From: an uncultured Rhodospirillales bacterium
GTDB taxonomy: Bacteria; Pseudomonadota; Alphaproteobacteria; CAAGCB01; CAG-977
Reading direction: 5' to 3'
Assembly (NCBI GenBank): GCA_902777205.1
Contig: CACYSU010000002.1
Location: forward strand, 62,001 to 126,000
Length of the DNA: 64,000 nucleotides
This document shows, in pieces, positions 56,034 to 64,000 of this stretch. A program made the position numbers and the translations under genes. The notes under the pieces are model-generated. The model had not been told where the DNA came from. It saw nothing but the letters and a program-made list of their open reading frames with translations, and ran no database searches. How positions within the stretch are numbered: the first letter of the stretch is position 1; every line of letters begins with the position of its first letter.

Positions 56034-56094
56034 TTTGTTTTCCGGCCGTTTTGCGCTACAACGTAACAGGTCTTTGTTTTTACAGGAGCTTGCC

Positions 56095-57339
56095 GTGAGT
56101 GTCATTCCCTTATTCCGTCCCTTTAAAGCCGTCCGTCCGGCGCCGCAATTCGCCGCCGAAGTCGTCGCCCCGCCCTATGATGTCCTTGATACAAAAGAAG
56201 CGCGGGAAAAAGCAAGGGGAAAACCCTATTCCTTTCTGCACATATCCAAAGCGGAAATAGACCTGCCGGAAAACACGGATCCCTATGACGCGTCGGTCTA
56301 TGCGAAATCGGCCGAAAACTACGCCGCCATGCTGGCCGCCGGCGTGTTGAAACAGGACACCAAGGCCTGCTATTACGTTTACCGCGCCGTCATGGGCGAC
56401 CATACGCAAACCGGATTGGCCGTCGCCGCCAGCGTCGCCGAATACGACAAAAACAGAATCCGCCGCCACGAATTCACCCGTCCGGACAAAGAGGACGACC
56501 GCGTGCGCCAGATCGACGCCTTGAACGCGCAGACGGGGCCCGCCCTGCTGGCGTACCGGCAGATTCCGGAAGTGAACGCGATCATCAAAAAAACGACCGT
56601 CAACCCGCCCGCCTATGAAGTCACGGGCGACAACGACATTCGCCACGCGCTCTGGGTGATTGACGACGACAACGACATTGACGCGATCACGCGCGCTTTC
56701 GACAAACAGGAGGTCGTCTATATCGCCGACGGCCACCACCGTTCGGCCGCCGCGTCCCGCGTCGCGAAAAAACGCGCGGAACACAATCCGGAACACAAGG
56801 GAACCGAAGCCTACAACTCGTTTCTGGCGGTCGCTTTCCCAATCGACGAAATGAAGATTCTGGATTACAACCGCGTCGTTCGGGATTTGAAAGGCCTGAC
56901 GCCCGACGCGTTTTTAAACGAGCTGTCGCGCGATTTCACCGTTGAAAAGACGGACGCCCCCGCCAAACCGCGCCGCAAAAACACGTTCGGCCTTTATCTG
57001 GACGGCCGGTGGTATCAGCTGACGCTGAAAAAAACGCCGGAAACGGCCGATCCGGTCAAAGCGTTGGATGTCAGCATCCTGTCGGATCTGGTTTTGGGCG
57101 GGATTTTGGACATCACCGATCTGCGCAAGGACAAACGCATCGACTTTGTCGGCGGGATGCGCGGCTTGTCCGAATTGGAAAAACGCGTTGACAGCGGGGA
57201 ATGCGCGGCGGCCTTCGCCCTGTACCCGACGCAAATGGCCGAATTGACGGCCGTCGCGGACAGCGGGCAGGTCATGCCGCCCAAATCGACGTGGTTTGAA
57301 CCGAAACTGGCCGACGGGCTGGTGTCCAATCCGATTTGA
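56095..57339 (+). CDS. DUF1015 family protein
   Basis: A 414-residue cytosolic protein of the uncharacterised DUF1015 family. Family hallmarks are IPLFRPFKAVRPAPQFAAEV, VVAPPYDVLDTKEAREKARG, YYVYRAVMGDHTQTGLAVAA and YIADGHHRSAAASRVAKKR. The catalytic or binding role of the DGHHR motif is unproved. The start is GTG 56095, with AGGAGC seven bases before; the open frame from 55948 lies inside miaA and is not used. Confidence 0.85.
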   Translation: MSVIPLFRPFKAVRPAPQFAAEVVAPPYDVLDTKEAREKARGKPYSFLHISKAEIDLPENTDPYDASVYAKSAENYAAMLAAGVLKQDTKACYYVYRAVMGDHTQTGLAVAASVAEYDKNRIRRHEFTRPDKEDDRVRQIDALNAQTGPALLAYRQIPEVNAIIKKTTVNPPAYEVTGDNDIRHALWVIDDDNDIDAITRAFDKQEVVYIADGHHRSAAASRVAKKRAEHNPEHKGTEAYNSFLAVAFPIDEMKILDYNRVVRDLKGLTPDAFLNELSRDFTVEKTDAPAKPRRKNTFGLYLDGRWYQLTLKKTPETADPVKALDVSILSDLVLGGILDITDLRKDKRIDFVGGMRGLSELEKRVDSGECAAAFALYPTQMAELTAVADSGQVMPPKSTWFEPKLADGLVSNPI

Positions 57340-57367
57340 AAAAGCGGGGAAATCCCCGCTTTTTTTT
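57339..57367. terminator. terminator of the DUF1015 gene
   Basis: GCGGGG / CCCCGC stem with AAAT loop, flanked by A- and T-runs so it can work in both directions for the convergent lipoprotein gene. Confidence 0.85.
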
Positions 57368-57368
57368 A

Positions 57369-58283
57369 TCATTCGACGTTGATTTCGACCGCCATCGGCT
57401 GCGACGCGTCGATGTCAACCGGCGGTTCCAGCAGGCCTTCAAAACGTTCGGCGACGCACACGCGCGTTTTTTGCGCCACGGGTTCGCCCAGAATGTCGAA
57501 CGCGCTTTGCAGGTCGAAAGCGGGCAGCGTGCCGAACGGCGACACCGTGAACACGACCTTGCGCCCGCGCGTCAGCCCGCATTGACGGAAAGCGGCCGCG
57601 TTCGCGTCGATTTTGTTTTGCAGACGCCGCAAATACCGGCGGACGACCTCCGGCTTGCCGGAAAAATAGGCCGACGATTCCGCCGGCGAGTATTTCAGCA
57701 CATAGCGTTGGTAAAACTCGGCTTCCGACAGCGGAGCGGAAACGCGGCGCACGGAATCCTTTTCAATGAAATGCGACAGCAGGTACAGCAATTTGTCCCG
57801 CGCCGTCCGAAAATCCGGCGAAAAGTCCGTTTTGGAAACACGCGCTTTCCAAAACTGGCGATCCTCTTTTCCCGCCTGAACGGCCGTCAGCGAAATGAAT
57901 TTTTCATACACGGGCTTTCGGTCGTACATGGTCGTCACGGCGGGGACGGGTTCATCGACGGGATGATCGGGAACGACGGTTTCGACATTGCTTTTAACGC
58001 TGATCGTCCCTTCCTTGTTCACGCCGAATTTCAAACGCAAAACGACCGCGGCCGGCGAAGCCAGCCGATATCCCTTTTCTTCCAGAACGGGTTTCAGCCT
58101 GTCCATGAACTGTTTGTATTCAATGTCGTCCTTTGACACGTCCTCGTTCAACAAATGGACGACGGCGGTTTTCACGGGCGGCACGCGGCTCAGATAGGAA
58201 TCCGCCGTCAAAACGTCCGTTTCCGCGCTGGGCAGCTGACAGCCGGCGATCAAAAAGACCGCCGGCAGAAAAAAACGTTTCAT
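57369..58283 (-). CDS. predicted lipoprotein of unknown function
   Basis: A 304-residue exported protein with lipobox IAGC (Cys15). The mature N-terminal half resembles periplasmic proteins with KFGVNKEGTISVKSN and a YDRKPVYEKFISLTAVQAGK strand pattern. The C-terminal 75 residues (GLTRGRKVVFTVSPFGTLPA ... VDIDASQPMAVEINVE) recall the TonB/TolA C-terminal fold, but the match is by eye only. The small unknown gene upstream ends three bases before its start. Confidence 0.68.
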   Translation of the reverse strand: MKRFFLPAVFLIAGCQLPSAETDVLTADSYLSRVPPVKTAVVHLLNEDVSKDDIEYKQFMDRLKPVLEEKGYRLASPAAVVLRLKFGVNKEGTISVKSNVETVVPDHPVDEPVPAVTTMYDRKPVYEKFISLTAVQAGKEDRQFWKARVSKTDFSPDFRTARDKLLYLLSHFIEKDSVRRVSAPLSEAEFYQRYVLKYSPAESSAYFSGKPEVVRRYLRRLQNKIDANAAAFRQCGLTRGRKVVFTVSPFGTLPAFDLQSAFDILGEPVAQKTRVCVAERFEGLLEPPVDIDASQPMAVEINVE

Positions 58284-58286
58284 CGC

Positions 58287-58604
58287 TCAGGCCAGCGTGA
58301 CGACGCCGGATTCGATCGCCTTGAGCATGACGGCCACGTCGCGCCACCCCGACACGGGTTCGCCGTCGTCGCCGATGACATCAACGCCCTTTTCGCGGCA
58401 AAAAGCGATCATTTCCTGTTCGTCCGCGTTGAACACGGCCTGCCACAGATCCTCGAACTCCTTTTTGGAATAATCGGGGGCGGCGCCGAACAGGCGGACG
58501 GTCAGCCCGTCGGTTTCGGAAACCAGCTCGTCATTGGTTCCTTCGGCCAATTCCGGTTTTTCCGGCAAATAATCCTGCGCGCGGATGACGGTTTGTGTTT
58601 GCAT
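58287..58604 (-). CDS. small acidic protein of unknown function
   Basis: A 105-residue acidic cytosolic protein with no motif I recognise. It contains FGAAPDYSKKEFEDLWQAVF and DEQEMIAFCREKGVDVIGD, ending hydrophobic. ATG 58604 has a very good AAAGGAG seven bases before, so it is expressed. The same frame up to 58643 is not needed. It leads into the lipoprotein gene and is divergent from purB. Confidence 0.65.
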   Translation of the reverse strand: MQTQTVIRAQDYLPEKPELAEGTNDELVSETDGLTVRLFGAAPDYSKKEFEDLWQAVFNADEQEMIAFCREKGVDVIGDDGEPVSGWRDVAVMLKAIESGVVTLA

Positions 58605-58671
58605 TTTTTTCTCCTTTGTTCGTATAACGGTATGTAAACACATTTACTTTCTGCAATAAAGGAAAAAAACG

Positions 58672-59964
58672 ATGATCCCGCGTTACAGCCGCCCCGAAAT
58701 GTCCGCCGTCTGGTCGGACGAAAACAAATTCAAAACATGGTTGGAAATCGAAATCAGCGCTTGCGAAGCGTTGGCGGAGCTGGGAAAAATCCCGCGGGAA
58801 GCCGTCGCCGACATCCGCGCGAAAGCCGCGTTCGACCCGAAACGCATCGACGAAATCGAAGCCGAAGTCAAACACGACGTGATCGCCTTTTTGACGAACG
58901 TCGGGGAAAACGTCGGGGAAAACGCGCGATACATCCATCAGGGCATGACATCTTCGGACGTTTTGGACACGTCGTTCAATATGCGCCTGACGCAATCGGC
59001 GGACATTTTGCTCAAAGATATGGACAGGCTGCTGGCCGCTTTGAAAAAACGCGCCGAGGAACACAAATACACGCTGTGCATCGGGCGCAGCCACGGCATC
59101 CACGCCGAACCGACGACGTTCGGGCTGAAAATGCTTGGGTTCTACGCAGAATTCGAGCGTAACAAACACCGTCTGGAGCTGGCGCGCAAAGAGGTCGCCA
59201 CCTGCGCGATTTCGGGCGCCGTCGGCACGTTCGCGACGATCGACCCGCGCGTTGAACAATACGTCGCGAAAAAACTGGGGCTGACCCCCGAACCCGTTTC
59301 GACGCAGGTCATCCCGCGCGACCGGTACGCCGTTTTCTTCACCACCGTCGGCGTCATCGCGTCGTCGATCGAACGGCTGGCGATCGAGATCCGCCATTTG
59401 CAACGCACCGAAGTCCGCGAAGTTGAAGAATATTTCTCCGCCGGACAAAAAGGGTCGTCGGCCATGCCGCACAAACGCAACCCCGTCCTGTCGGAAAATC
59501 TGACGGGGCTGGCGCGGCTGCTGCGTTCCTATTCCATTCCCGCGATGGAAAACGTCGCGCTGTGGCACGAACGCGACATTTCACATTCGTCCAACGAACG
59601 CATCATCGCCCCCGACGCGATGACCGGATTGGATTTCTGCCTGAACCGGCTGTCCGGCATCATTGAAAAGCTGCTGGTCTATCCCGAAAATATGCTGGCC
59701 AACCTGAACCGGCTGAAAGGCCTGATTTATTCGCAGCGCGTGATGCTGGCGCTGGTGGACAAGGGAATGAAGCGCGAAGACGCGTACAAACTGGCGCAGC
59801 GCAACGCGATGAAAGTCTGGGCGGGCGAGGGTTCGTTCCAAGACCTGCTGGAATCCGACGCCGACGTGATGGCCGCGATGACGAAAGAGGAGCTGGAATC
59901 CCTGTTCGACACGTCGTTTTACACGCGCCAGATCGACTTTATTTTCAAAAAGGTTTTCGGGTGA
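58672..59964 (+). CDS. purB: adenylosuccinate lyase
   Basis: Cleaves SAICAR and adenylosuccinate in purine synthesis. The 430-residue protein has HQGMTSSDVLDTSFNMRLTQ, GRSHGIHAEPTTFG and the superfamily signature GSSAMPHKRNP, with HERDISHSSNERIIAPDA after it. AAAGGA lies before the ATG. It ends three bases from the convergent holA gene. Confidence 0.97.
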   Translation: MIPRYSRPEMSAVWSDENKFKTWLEIEISACEALAELGKIPREAVADIRAKAAFDPKRIDEIEAEVKHDVIAFLTNVGENVGENARYIHQGMTSSDVLDTSFNMRLTQSADILLKDMDRLLAALKKRAEEHKYTLCIGRSHGIHAEPTTFGLKMLGFYAEFERNKHRLELARKEVATCAISGAVGTFATIDPRVEQYVAKKLGLTPEPVSTQVIPRDRYAVFFTTVGVIASSIERLAIEIRHLQRTEVREVEEYFSAGQKGSSAMPHKRNPVLSENLTGLARLLRSYSIPAMENVALWHERDISHSSNERIIAPDAMTGLDFCLNRLSGIIEKLLVYPENMLANLNRLKGLIYSQRVMLALVDKGMKREDAYKLAQRNAMKVWAGEGSFQDLLESDADVMAAMTKEELESLFDTSFYTRQIDFIFKKVFG

Positions 59965-59967
59965 AAA

Positions 59968-60984
59968 TCAGCGGCGCGCGGCCTGCGCGGCGATTTGCAG
60001 GAACACGAGCCCGCAAATCAATTTCTGCGGACGGGAGGCGAATTTGCAATCCCGTTCCGCCTGCGTCAACAGATCCAGCGCGCGGCCGGCTTTGGTCAAA
60101 TTCCACATCCGCAGCTGGCGTTTGAATTCGTCCACCCGTTTGAAATGCAGGCGCAAAGCCGCCACGGCCGTTTCCGCCGGAACGCCGTCGGCGATTTTCG
60201 CCAGAACGACGTGGAATTTTTTCATATGCGCCGACGCCGCGCGCAGCAATCCGATCGCGTTTTCCCCCTCGGCGAACAAACGGTCGAGCGTTTCGTGCAG
60301 CTCCCGCTGGTTTCCGCCGGACAAAGCGTACAGCATCTGGTCGATCGACAACGCCGAAGCGTCGCCGATGCACGCGGACGCGTCGTCCATCGTGATCGTT
60401 TTCTGCGTTCCCATATAGGCGAACAGCTTCGCCAGTTCGGAACGCGACTGCAGCCTGTCCGCGCCCAAATTGTCGGCGATGAAATTGATCACGTCGGGCG
60501 TCGTTTGAAACCCCTGTTCGGCGACGCTTTGAAACACGAAGCGTTTCAAGGCCTCACCTTCGTCCGAATAGCACGGAAACACGGCCAGATCAGCGGATTC
60601 GGCGAACAATAGCGGCAGGGAATCCTTCGTTTTCAAATTTCCCGCCGTCACGATGATCAGCGCATCGCCCTTGTACGCCGGCAAAAAGCTTTTCATTGTC
60701 GCGGTAAAGTAATTGTCCGCGCCGCGCACGACGATCACGCGCCGCCCGCCCATCAGCGACAGCGCGTTGGCCTCGGCGGACAAAACGGCGGGATCGTCCT
60801 TGATTTTCGCCGGCGTCAGCTCGACCAGCCGGAACGGGTCTTTGTCCGCGACGACGGCCTTTGTCATACGTTCGCGGCATTCTTCGACCAGCCCGTCGTC
60901 CTGCCCGTAAAACAAAACGGCTTTCAGCGACGGCGCGCCCGTTTTGATCAGCGTTTCCAAAGCGGATTGCGTCAGCTTCGTCAT
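59968..60984 (-). CDS. holA: DNA polymerase III delta subunit
   Basis: Clamp-loader subunit that opens the beta clamp. The 338-residue protein has the typical start LIKTGAPSLKAVLFYGQDDG, then RVIVVRGADNYFTATMKSFL and the C-terminal collar helices (FKRVDEFKRQLRMWNLTKAG). Overlaps lptE (ATGA); the leuS-lptE-holA order is classic. Confidence 0.93.
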   Translation of the reverse strand: MTKLTQSALETLIKTGAPSLKAVLFYGQDDGLVEECRERMTKAVVADKDPFRLVELTPAKIKDDPAVLSAEANALSLMGGRRVIVVRGADNYFTATMKSFLPAYKGDALIIVTAGNLKTKDSLPLLFAESADLAVFPCYSDEGEALKRFVFQSVAEQGFQTTPDVINFIADNLGADRLQSRSELAKLFAYMGTQKTITMDDASACIGDASALSIDQMLYALSGGNQRELHETLDRLFAEGENAIGLLRAASAHMKKFHVVLAKIADGVPAETAVAALRLHFKRVDEFKRQLRMWNLTKAGRALDLLTQAERDCKFASRPQKLICGLVFLQIAAQAARR

Positions 60985-61511
60985 TTTTTCACGTCAAAGC
61001 TTTTTAAAAACGCCGCCAGCCGCAACCCGATGTCGTCCCCCAAAATCCGCATGATGCGTTCCTGCGCCGTTCGTTCGGCAACATCCGTCGCGTACGGCGA
61101 TTGCTGCACGTCGTAACTGCTGCGTCCGGTGGCCGCGGCGTTCAGCAGCTTTTCGCCCGCGGGATAGGAATACAGCGTGTAATAGGCCGTGTAGCTCATC
61201 ACATAGCGCGTGGCCAGATTATCCTTGCGCACGCCCTGTTCCGACAGGGTTTTGTCCGACAAAACAACGACCAGCCGGTAACGCGGATCGACGGGTTCGC
61301 CCCGCGGCGTCAGCCGGTTGACCAGCGTGCGGCGCAGCACCTGCCCCGTCCGGTCGGGAATTTCGTCAATGAAAATCGACGCCGTTTCCCGCGTCAGCTT
61401 TTCCCCCGAAACGGAACCGTCCGTCCCCGCGCCGCCGTACAGCGGGCGGAAACCGCACGCCGTCAGCGACAGCAGGGCGAACAGAGCCAGTAATTTACGC
61501 GGCGACAACAT
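60981..61511 (-). CDS. lptE: LPS-assembly lipoprotein LptE
   Basis: A 176-residue outer-membrane lipoprotein that plugs LptD and aids LPS insertion. The signal ends LTAC (Cys19), followed by GFRPLYGG, the usual alphaproteobacterial LptE N-terminus, and [20 protein letters not shown]. It overlaps leuS by 17 bases and holA by four. Confidence 0.9.
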   Translation of the reverse strand: MLSPRKLLALFALLSLTACGFRPLYGGAGTDGSVSGEKLTRETASIFIDEIPDRTGQVLRRTLVNRLTPRGEPVDPRYRLVVVLSDKTLSEQGVRKDNLATRYVMSYTAYYTLYSYPAGEKLLNAAATGRSSYDVQQSPYATDVAERTAQERIMRILGDDIGLRLAAFLKSFDVKK

Positions 61512-64000
61512 TGACGATCTTGTTCTTTACAACAATGATTTTGCGAATGGTCTTGCCTTCCAGCTGGGCTTTGACCGTCGGCAGAGCCAGCGCGGCGGCC
61601 TTGACGGCTTCATCGTCGCTGTCTTTGGCGATTTCGATCGTGCCGCGCATTTTGCCCATGACCTGAACGGCCATCGTGACGGTGTCGTCCGCGGCCATTT
61701 TCGCGTCCGCCTCCGGCCATTTTTCGGCCGCCAGCAGCGTGTCGTGTCCCAGATTATGCCACATTTCCTCGGCGATGTGGGGGGCGATCGGCGACATCAA
61801 ACGCACCAGCGTTTCAAACGCGAAACGATAGGCGTATTTGTCCCCGTCGTCGTTGATTTTCAGATCGCCGACCGCGTTCGTCAGCTCGCGCAGCCGCGCC
61901 AAAGCGACGTTGAAACGCAGCTTGTCCAGATCGTCCGTGACCAAAGCGACGGTTTTATGCGCCGCGCGGATCAGCTTTTCGGCCGCGGCGGACAGCGTTT
62001 CCGGCCGCTTCATTTCCGCGGGGCAGGCGACGGCCATGCGCCACAAACGGTTGATGTAGCGCCACGCGCCGTCGATGCCGGCCTCCGTCCATTCCAAATC
62101 GCGTTCGGGCGGCGTGTCGGACAACATGAACACGCGGGCGGCGTCCGCACCATAGGTAGATAGGATCGTTTCCGGATCGACCAAGTTGTATTTCGACTTG
62201 CTCATCTTTTCGGAACGGCCGACTGTGACGGGCGTGCCGTCTTTGATTTTGACCGCCGTGCCGTCGGGTTTCTTTTCGACTTCGGTCGGGAACAGCCAGT
62301 TGCCGTCAACGTCCTTGTACGTTTCGTGGCAGACCATGCCCTGCGTGAACAGGCCTTTGAACGGTTCGTCGATGTCCAGATAGCCGCAGTCGCGCAAAGC
62401 CTTGGTGAAGAAACGGGCGTAAAGCAGGTGCAGAACCGCGTGTTCAATGCCGCCGATGTACTGATCGACGGGCAGCCAGCGGTTCGCCAAATCCTTTTTG
62501 AACCCGCAATCCGTTTCGTGCGGCGACGCGTAGCGGGCGAAATACCACGACGATTCAAAGAACGTGTCGAACGTGTCCGTTTCGCGCAAAGCCGGCTTGC
62601 CGCAAACGGGGCAAGTCGTGTGCTTCCACGTCGGGTGGCGTTCCAACGGGTTGCCGCCGGATGCCTCGAACGTCACGTCTTCGGGCAAAGTGACGGGCAG
62701 ATCTTTTTCGGGAACGGGAACGACGCCGCAATGTTCGCAATGGATCACGGGAATCGGGCAGCCCCAGTAACGCTGGCGGGAAACGCCCCAGTCGCGCAAA
62801 CGGTACTGCACGGTCGCCTTGCCCTTGCCGATTTCCTCCAGCTTTTTGATCATGGCGGGAATGGCGTCTTTGGTCGCCATGCCGTCCAGAAAAGCCGAAT
62901 TGACCGCGACGCCGTCGGCGATGTCGTCAAACGCCTTGTCCGTCACGACGGGGATGCCCTCGTCCTTGTGCGAAACGACGACGCGCACGGGCAGGCCGTA
63001 TTTGCGGGCGAAGTCCAGATCGCGCTGGTCGTGGGCGGGACAGGCGAAAATCGCGCCCGTGCCGTATTCCATCAAAACGAAATTCGCCACATACAGCGGC
63101 AGTTCGGGGTTTCCGCCCAGCTTTTTAAATTCTTCGGGGAACGGATGCATCACCTTCAAACCGGTGTCAAAGCCTTTCTTTTCGGCGGCTTCGATCGTGG
63201 CGACGGACGTTCCCAACGCTTCGCATTCCTTGATGAATTTCGCCAGTTCGGGATTGGTTTTCGCCAATTCCTGCGCGATCGGGTGTCCGGCGGAAATCGC
63301 GCAGAACGACGCCCCGAACAGCGTGTCGGCGCGGGTGGTGAACACTTCCAGCGTCTTGTCCGTTCCGACGACGGGGAAATACATATACGCGCCGTAGGAT
63401 TTGCCGATCCAGTTTTCCTGCATGACGCGCACCTTTTCGGGCCACCCGTCCATGGTTTTCAGGTTTTCCAGCAATTCGTCGGCGTAATCGGTGATTTTCA
63501 AAAACCACTGCGACAACTTGCGCCGTTCGACGGGCGCGCCCGTGCGCCACCCTTTGCCGTCAACGACCTGTTCGTTCGCCAGAACCGTTTGATCGACGGG
63601 GTCCCAGTTGACCCACGAATCCTTGCGGTAAGCCAGACCTTTTTTCAAAAAGTCCAGAAACATTTTCTGTTCGTGCTTGTAATATTCGACTTCGCACGTG
63701 GAAACTTCGCGGCTCCAATCAATGGACAGCCCCATTTTTTTCATTTCCTCGCGCATATTGGCGATGTTTTCGCGCGTCCATTTCGCGGGGTGGACGCCGT
63801 GCTTGATCGCCGCGTTTTCCGCGGGCAGCCCGAAAGAATCCCATCCCATCGGGTGCAGCACGTCATATCCCTGCGCCAATTTGAAACGCGCGATGACGTC
63901 GCCCTGCGCATAGTTGCGGACGTGCCCCATATGGATTTTCCCCGATGGATACGGGAACATTTCCAGCGCGTAGTACTTCGGTTTGCCGGACGTGTCCCGC
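61495..64000 (-). CDS. leuS: leucyl-tRNA synthetase (N-terminus beyond the window)
   Basis: Charges tRNA-Leu. The visible 835 codons contain the HIGH-type motif in [18 protein letters not shown], the editing domain ([14 protein letters not shown]), and KMSKS in [17 protein letters not shown]. The frame stays open to base 64000 (KYYALE before MFPYPSG), so the true start is outside, probably 20-30 codons further. First gene of leuS-lptE-holA as far as visible. Confidence 0.97.
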   Translation of the reverse strand, partial: RDTSGKPKYYALEMFPYPSGKIHMGHVRNYAQGDVIARFKLAQGYDVLHPMGWDSFGLPAENAAIKHGVHPAKWTRENIANMREEMKKMGLSIDWSREVSTCEVEYYKHEQKMFLDFLKKGLAYRKDSWVNWDPVDQTVLANEQVVDGKGWRTGAPVERRKLSQWFLKITDYADELLENLKTMDGWPEKVRVMQENWIGKSYGAYMYFPVVGTDKTLEVFTTRADTLFGASFCAISAGHPIAQELAKTNPELAKFIKECEALGTSVATIEAAEKKGFDTGLKVMHPFPEEFKKLGGNPELPLYVANFVLMEYGTGAIFACPAHDQRDLDFARKYGLPVRVVVSHKDEGIPVVTDKAFDDIADGVAVNSAFLDGMATKDAIPAMIKKLEEIGKGKATVQYRLRDWGVSRQRYWGCPIPVIHCEHCGVVPVPEKDLPVTLPEDVTFEASGGNPLERHPTWKHTTCPVCGKPALRETDTFDTFFESSWYFARYASPHETDCGFKKDLANRWLPVDQYIGGIEHAVLHLLYARFFTKALRDCGYLDIDEPFKGLFTQGMVCHETYKDVDGNWLFPTEVEKKPDGTAVKIKDGTPVTVGRSEKMSKSKYNLVDPETILSTYGADAARVFMLSDTPPERDLEWTEAGIDGAWRYINRLWRMAVACPAEMKRPETLSAAAEKLIRAAHKTVALVTDDLDKLRFNVALARLRELTNAVGDLKINDDGDKYAYRFAFETLVRLMSPIAPHIAEEMWHNLGHDTLLAAEKWPEADAKMAADDTVTMAVQVMGKMRGTIEIAKDSDDEAVKAAALALPTVKAQLEGKTIRKIIVVKNKIVNVVAA

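Noticed and set aside
55948-56094. Longer N-terminus for the DUF1015 protein
   Set aside because: It overlaps miaA coding sequence, and GTG 56095 has an AGGAGC site seven bases upstream.

Overview
The window looks like a chromosomal segment of a Gram-negative alphaproteobacterium. The evidence is the gene order amidase - PBP1A - prfB, a CarD regulator, an NAD-type glutamate dehydrogenase of the Bact_GDH family, an FhlB-like protein, an ELM1-like (DUF1022) protein, LPS machinery (LptE, an EptA-like transferase) and the mreBCD-PBP2-rodA block. Coding sequence is moderately GC-rich. One island (about 15.6-16.0 kb) is clearly AT-rich. I cannot name the genus; a poorly characterised, possibly host-associated lineage would fit. 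Nearly all of the window is ordinary core genome, tightly packed, with many ATGA or TAATG overlaps.

Layout. 0.1-6.5 kb (+): cell-wall amidase, PBP1A, release factor 2 with a programmed +1 frameshift, a lipoprotein and an alpha/beta hydrolase. 6.6-14.2 kb (-): a hexapeptide acyltransferase, an RND efflux pump with its fusion protein, IspE and a TPR lipoprotein. 14.3-18.3 kb: a uracil-DNA glycosylase-like protein, a lone InsA-like protein, an AT-rich spacer, an unknown membrane protein, CarD and a lipoprotein-type pseudouridine synthase. 18.3-23.0 kb: a short NAD-glutamate dehydrogenase, a membrane protein with an Ala/Pro/Lys tail, an MscS channel and a methyltransferase-like protein. 22.9-32.3 kb (-): one continuous run alaS-alr-mlaE-mlaF-radA-cvpA-cvpA2-tsaB-rimI. 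32.4-36.1 kb (+): def-eptA-like-fmt-truA. 36.1-45.0 kb: an unknown Ala-rich protein, two PEGA-type lipoproteins, a SulP transporter and a heterodimeric ABC exporter. 45.1-49.4 kb: an ELM1-like protein convergent with a HAD phosphatase, a small flagellar cluster (fhlB-unknown-fliO-fliP) and tRNA-Arg(TCT). 49.4-56.0 kb (-): a 33-bp-spaced repeat, then rodA, mrdA, mreD, mreC, mreB and miaA. 56.1-64.0 kb: a DUF1015 protein, a lipoprotein, a small unknown, purB, and holA-lptE-leuS (leuS runs off the window edge).

How the genes work together. Several blocks serve the envelope: PBP1A and the amidase make and cut peptidoglycan, the Mre-PBP2-RodA elongasome shapes the rod, Alr supplies D-alanine, and Mla, LptE and the EptA-like enzyme act on outer-membrane lipid and LPS. 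A second theme is translation: prfB, def, fmt, truA, miaA, tsaB, rimI, alaS, leuS and tRNA-Arg. No complete novel system, prophage or CRISPR array is evident. The items most worth a second look are the pseudouridine synthase carrying a lipoprotein signal and an altered catalytic motif, the three 16-bp elements spaced exactly 33 bp apart after the tRNA, the lone InsA-like protein facing a palindrome-rich AT island, the glutamate dehydrogenase lacking the usual N-terminal half, and the convergent ELM1-like/HAD pair.
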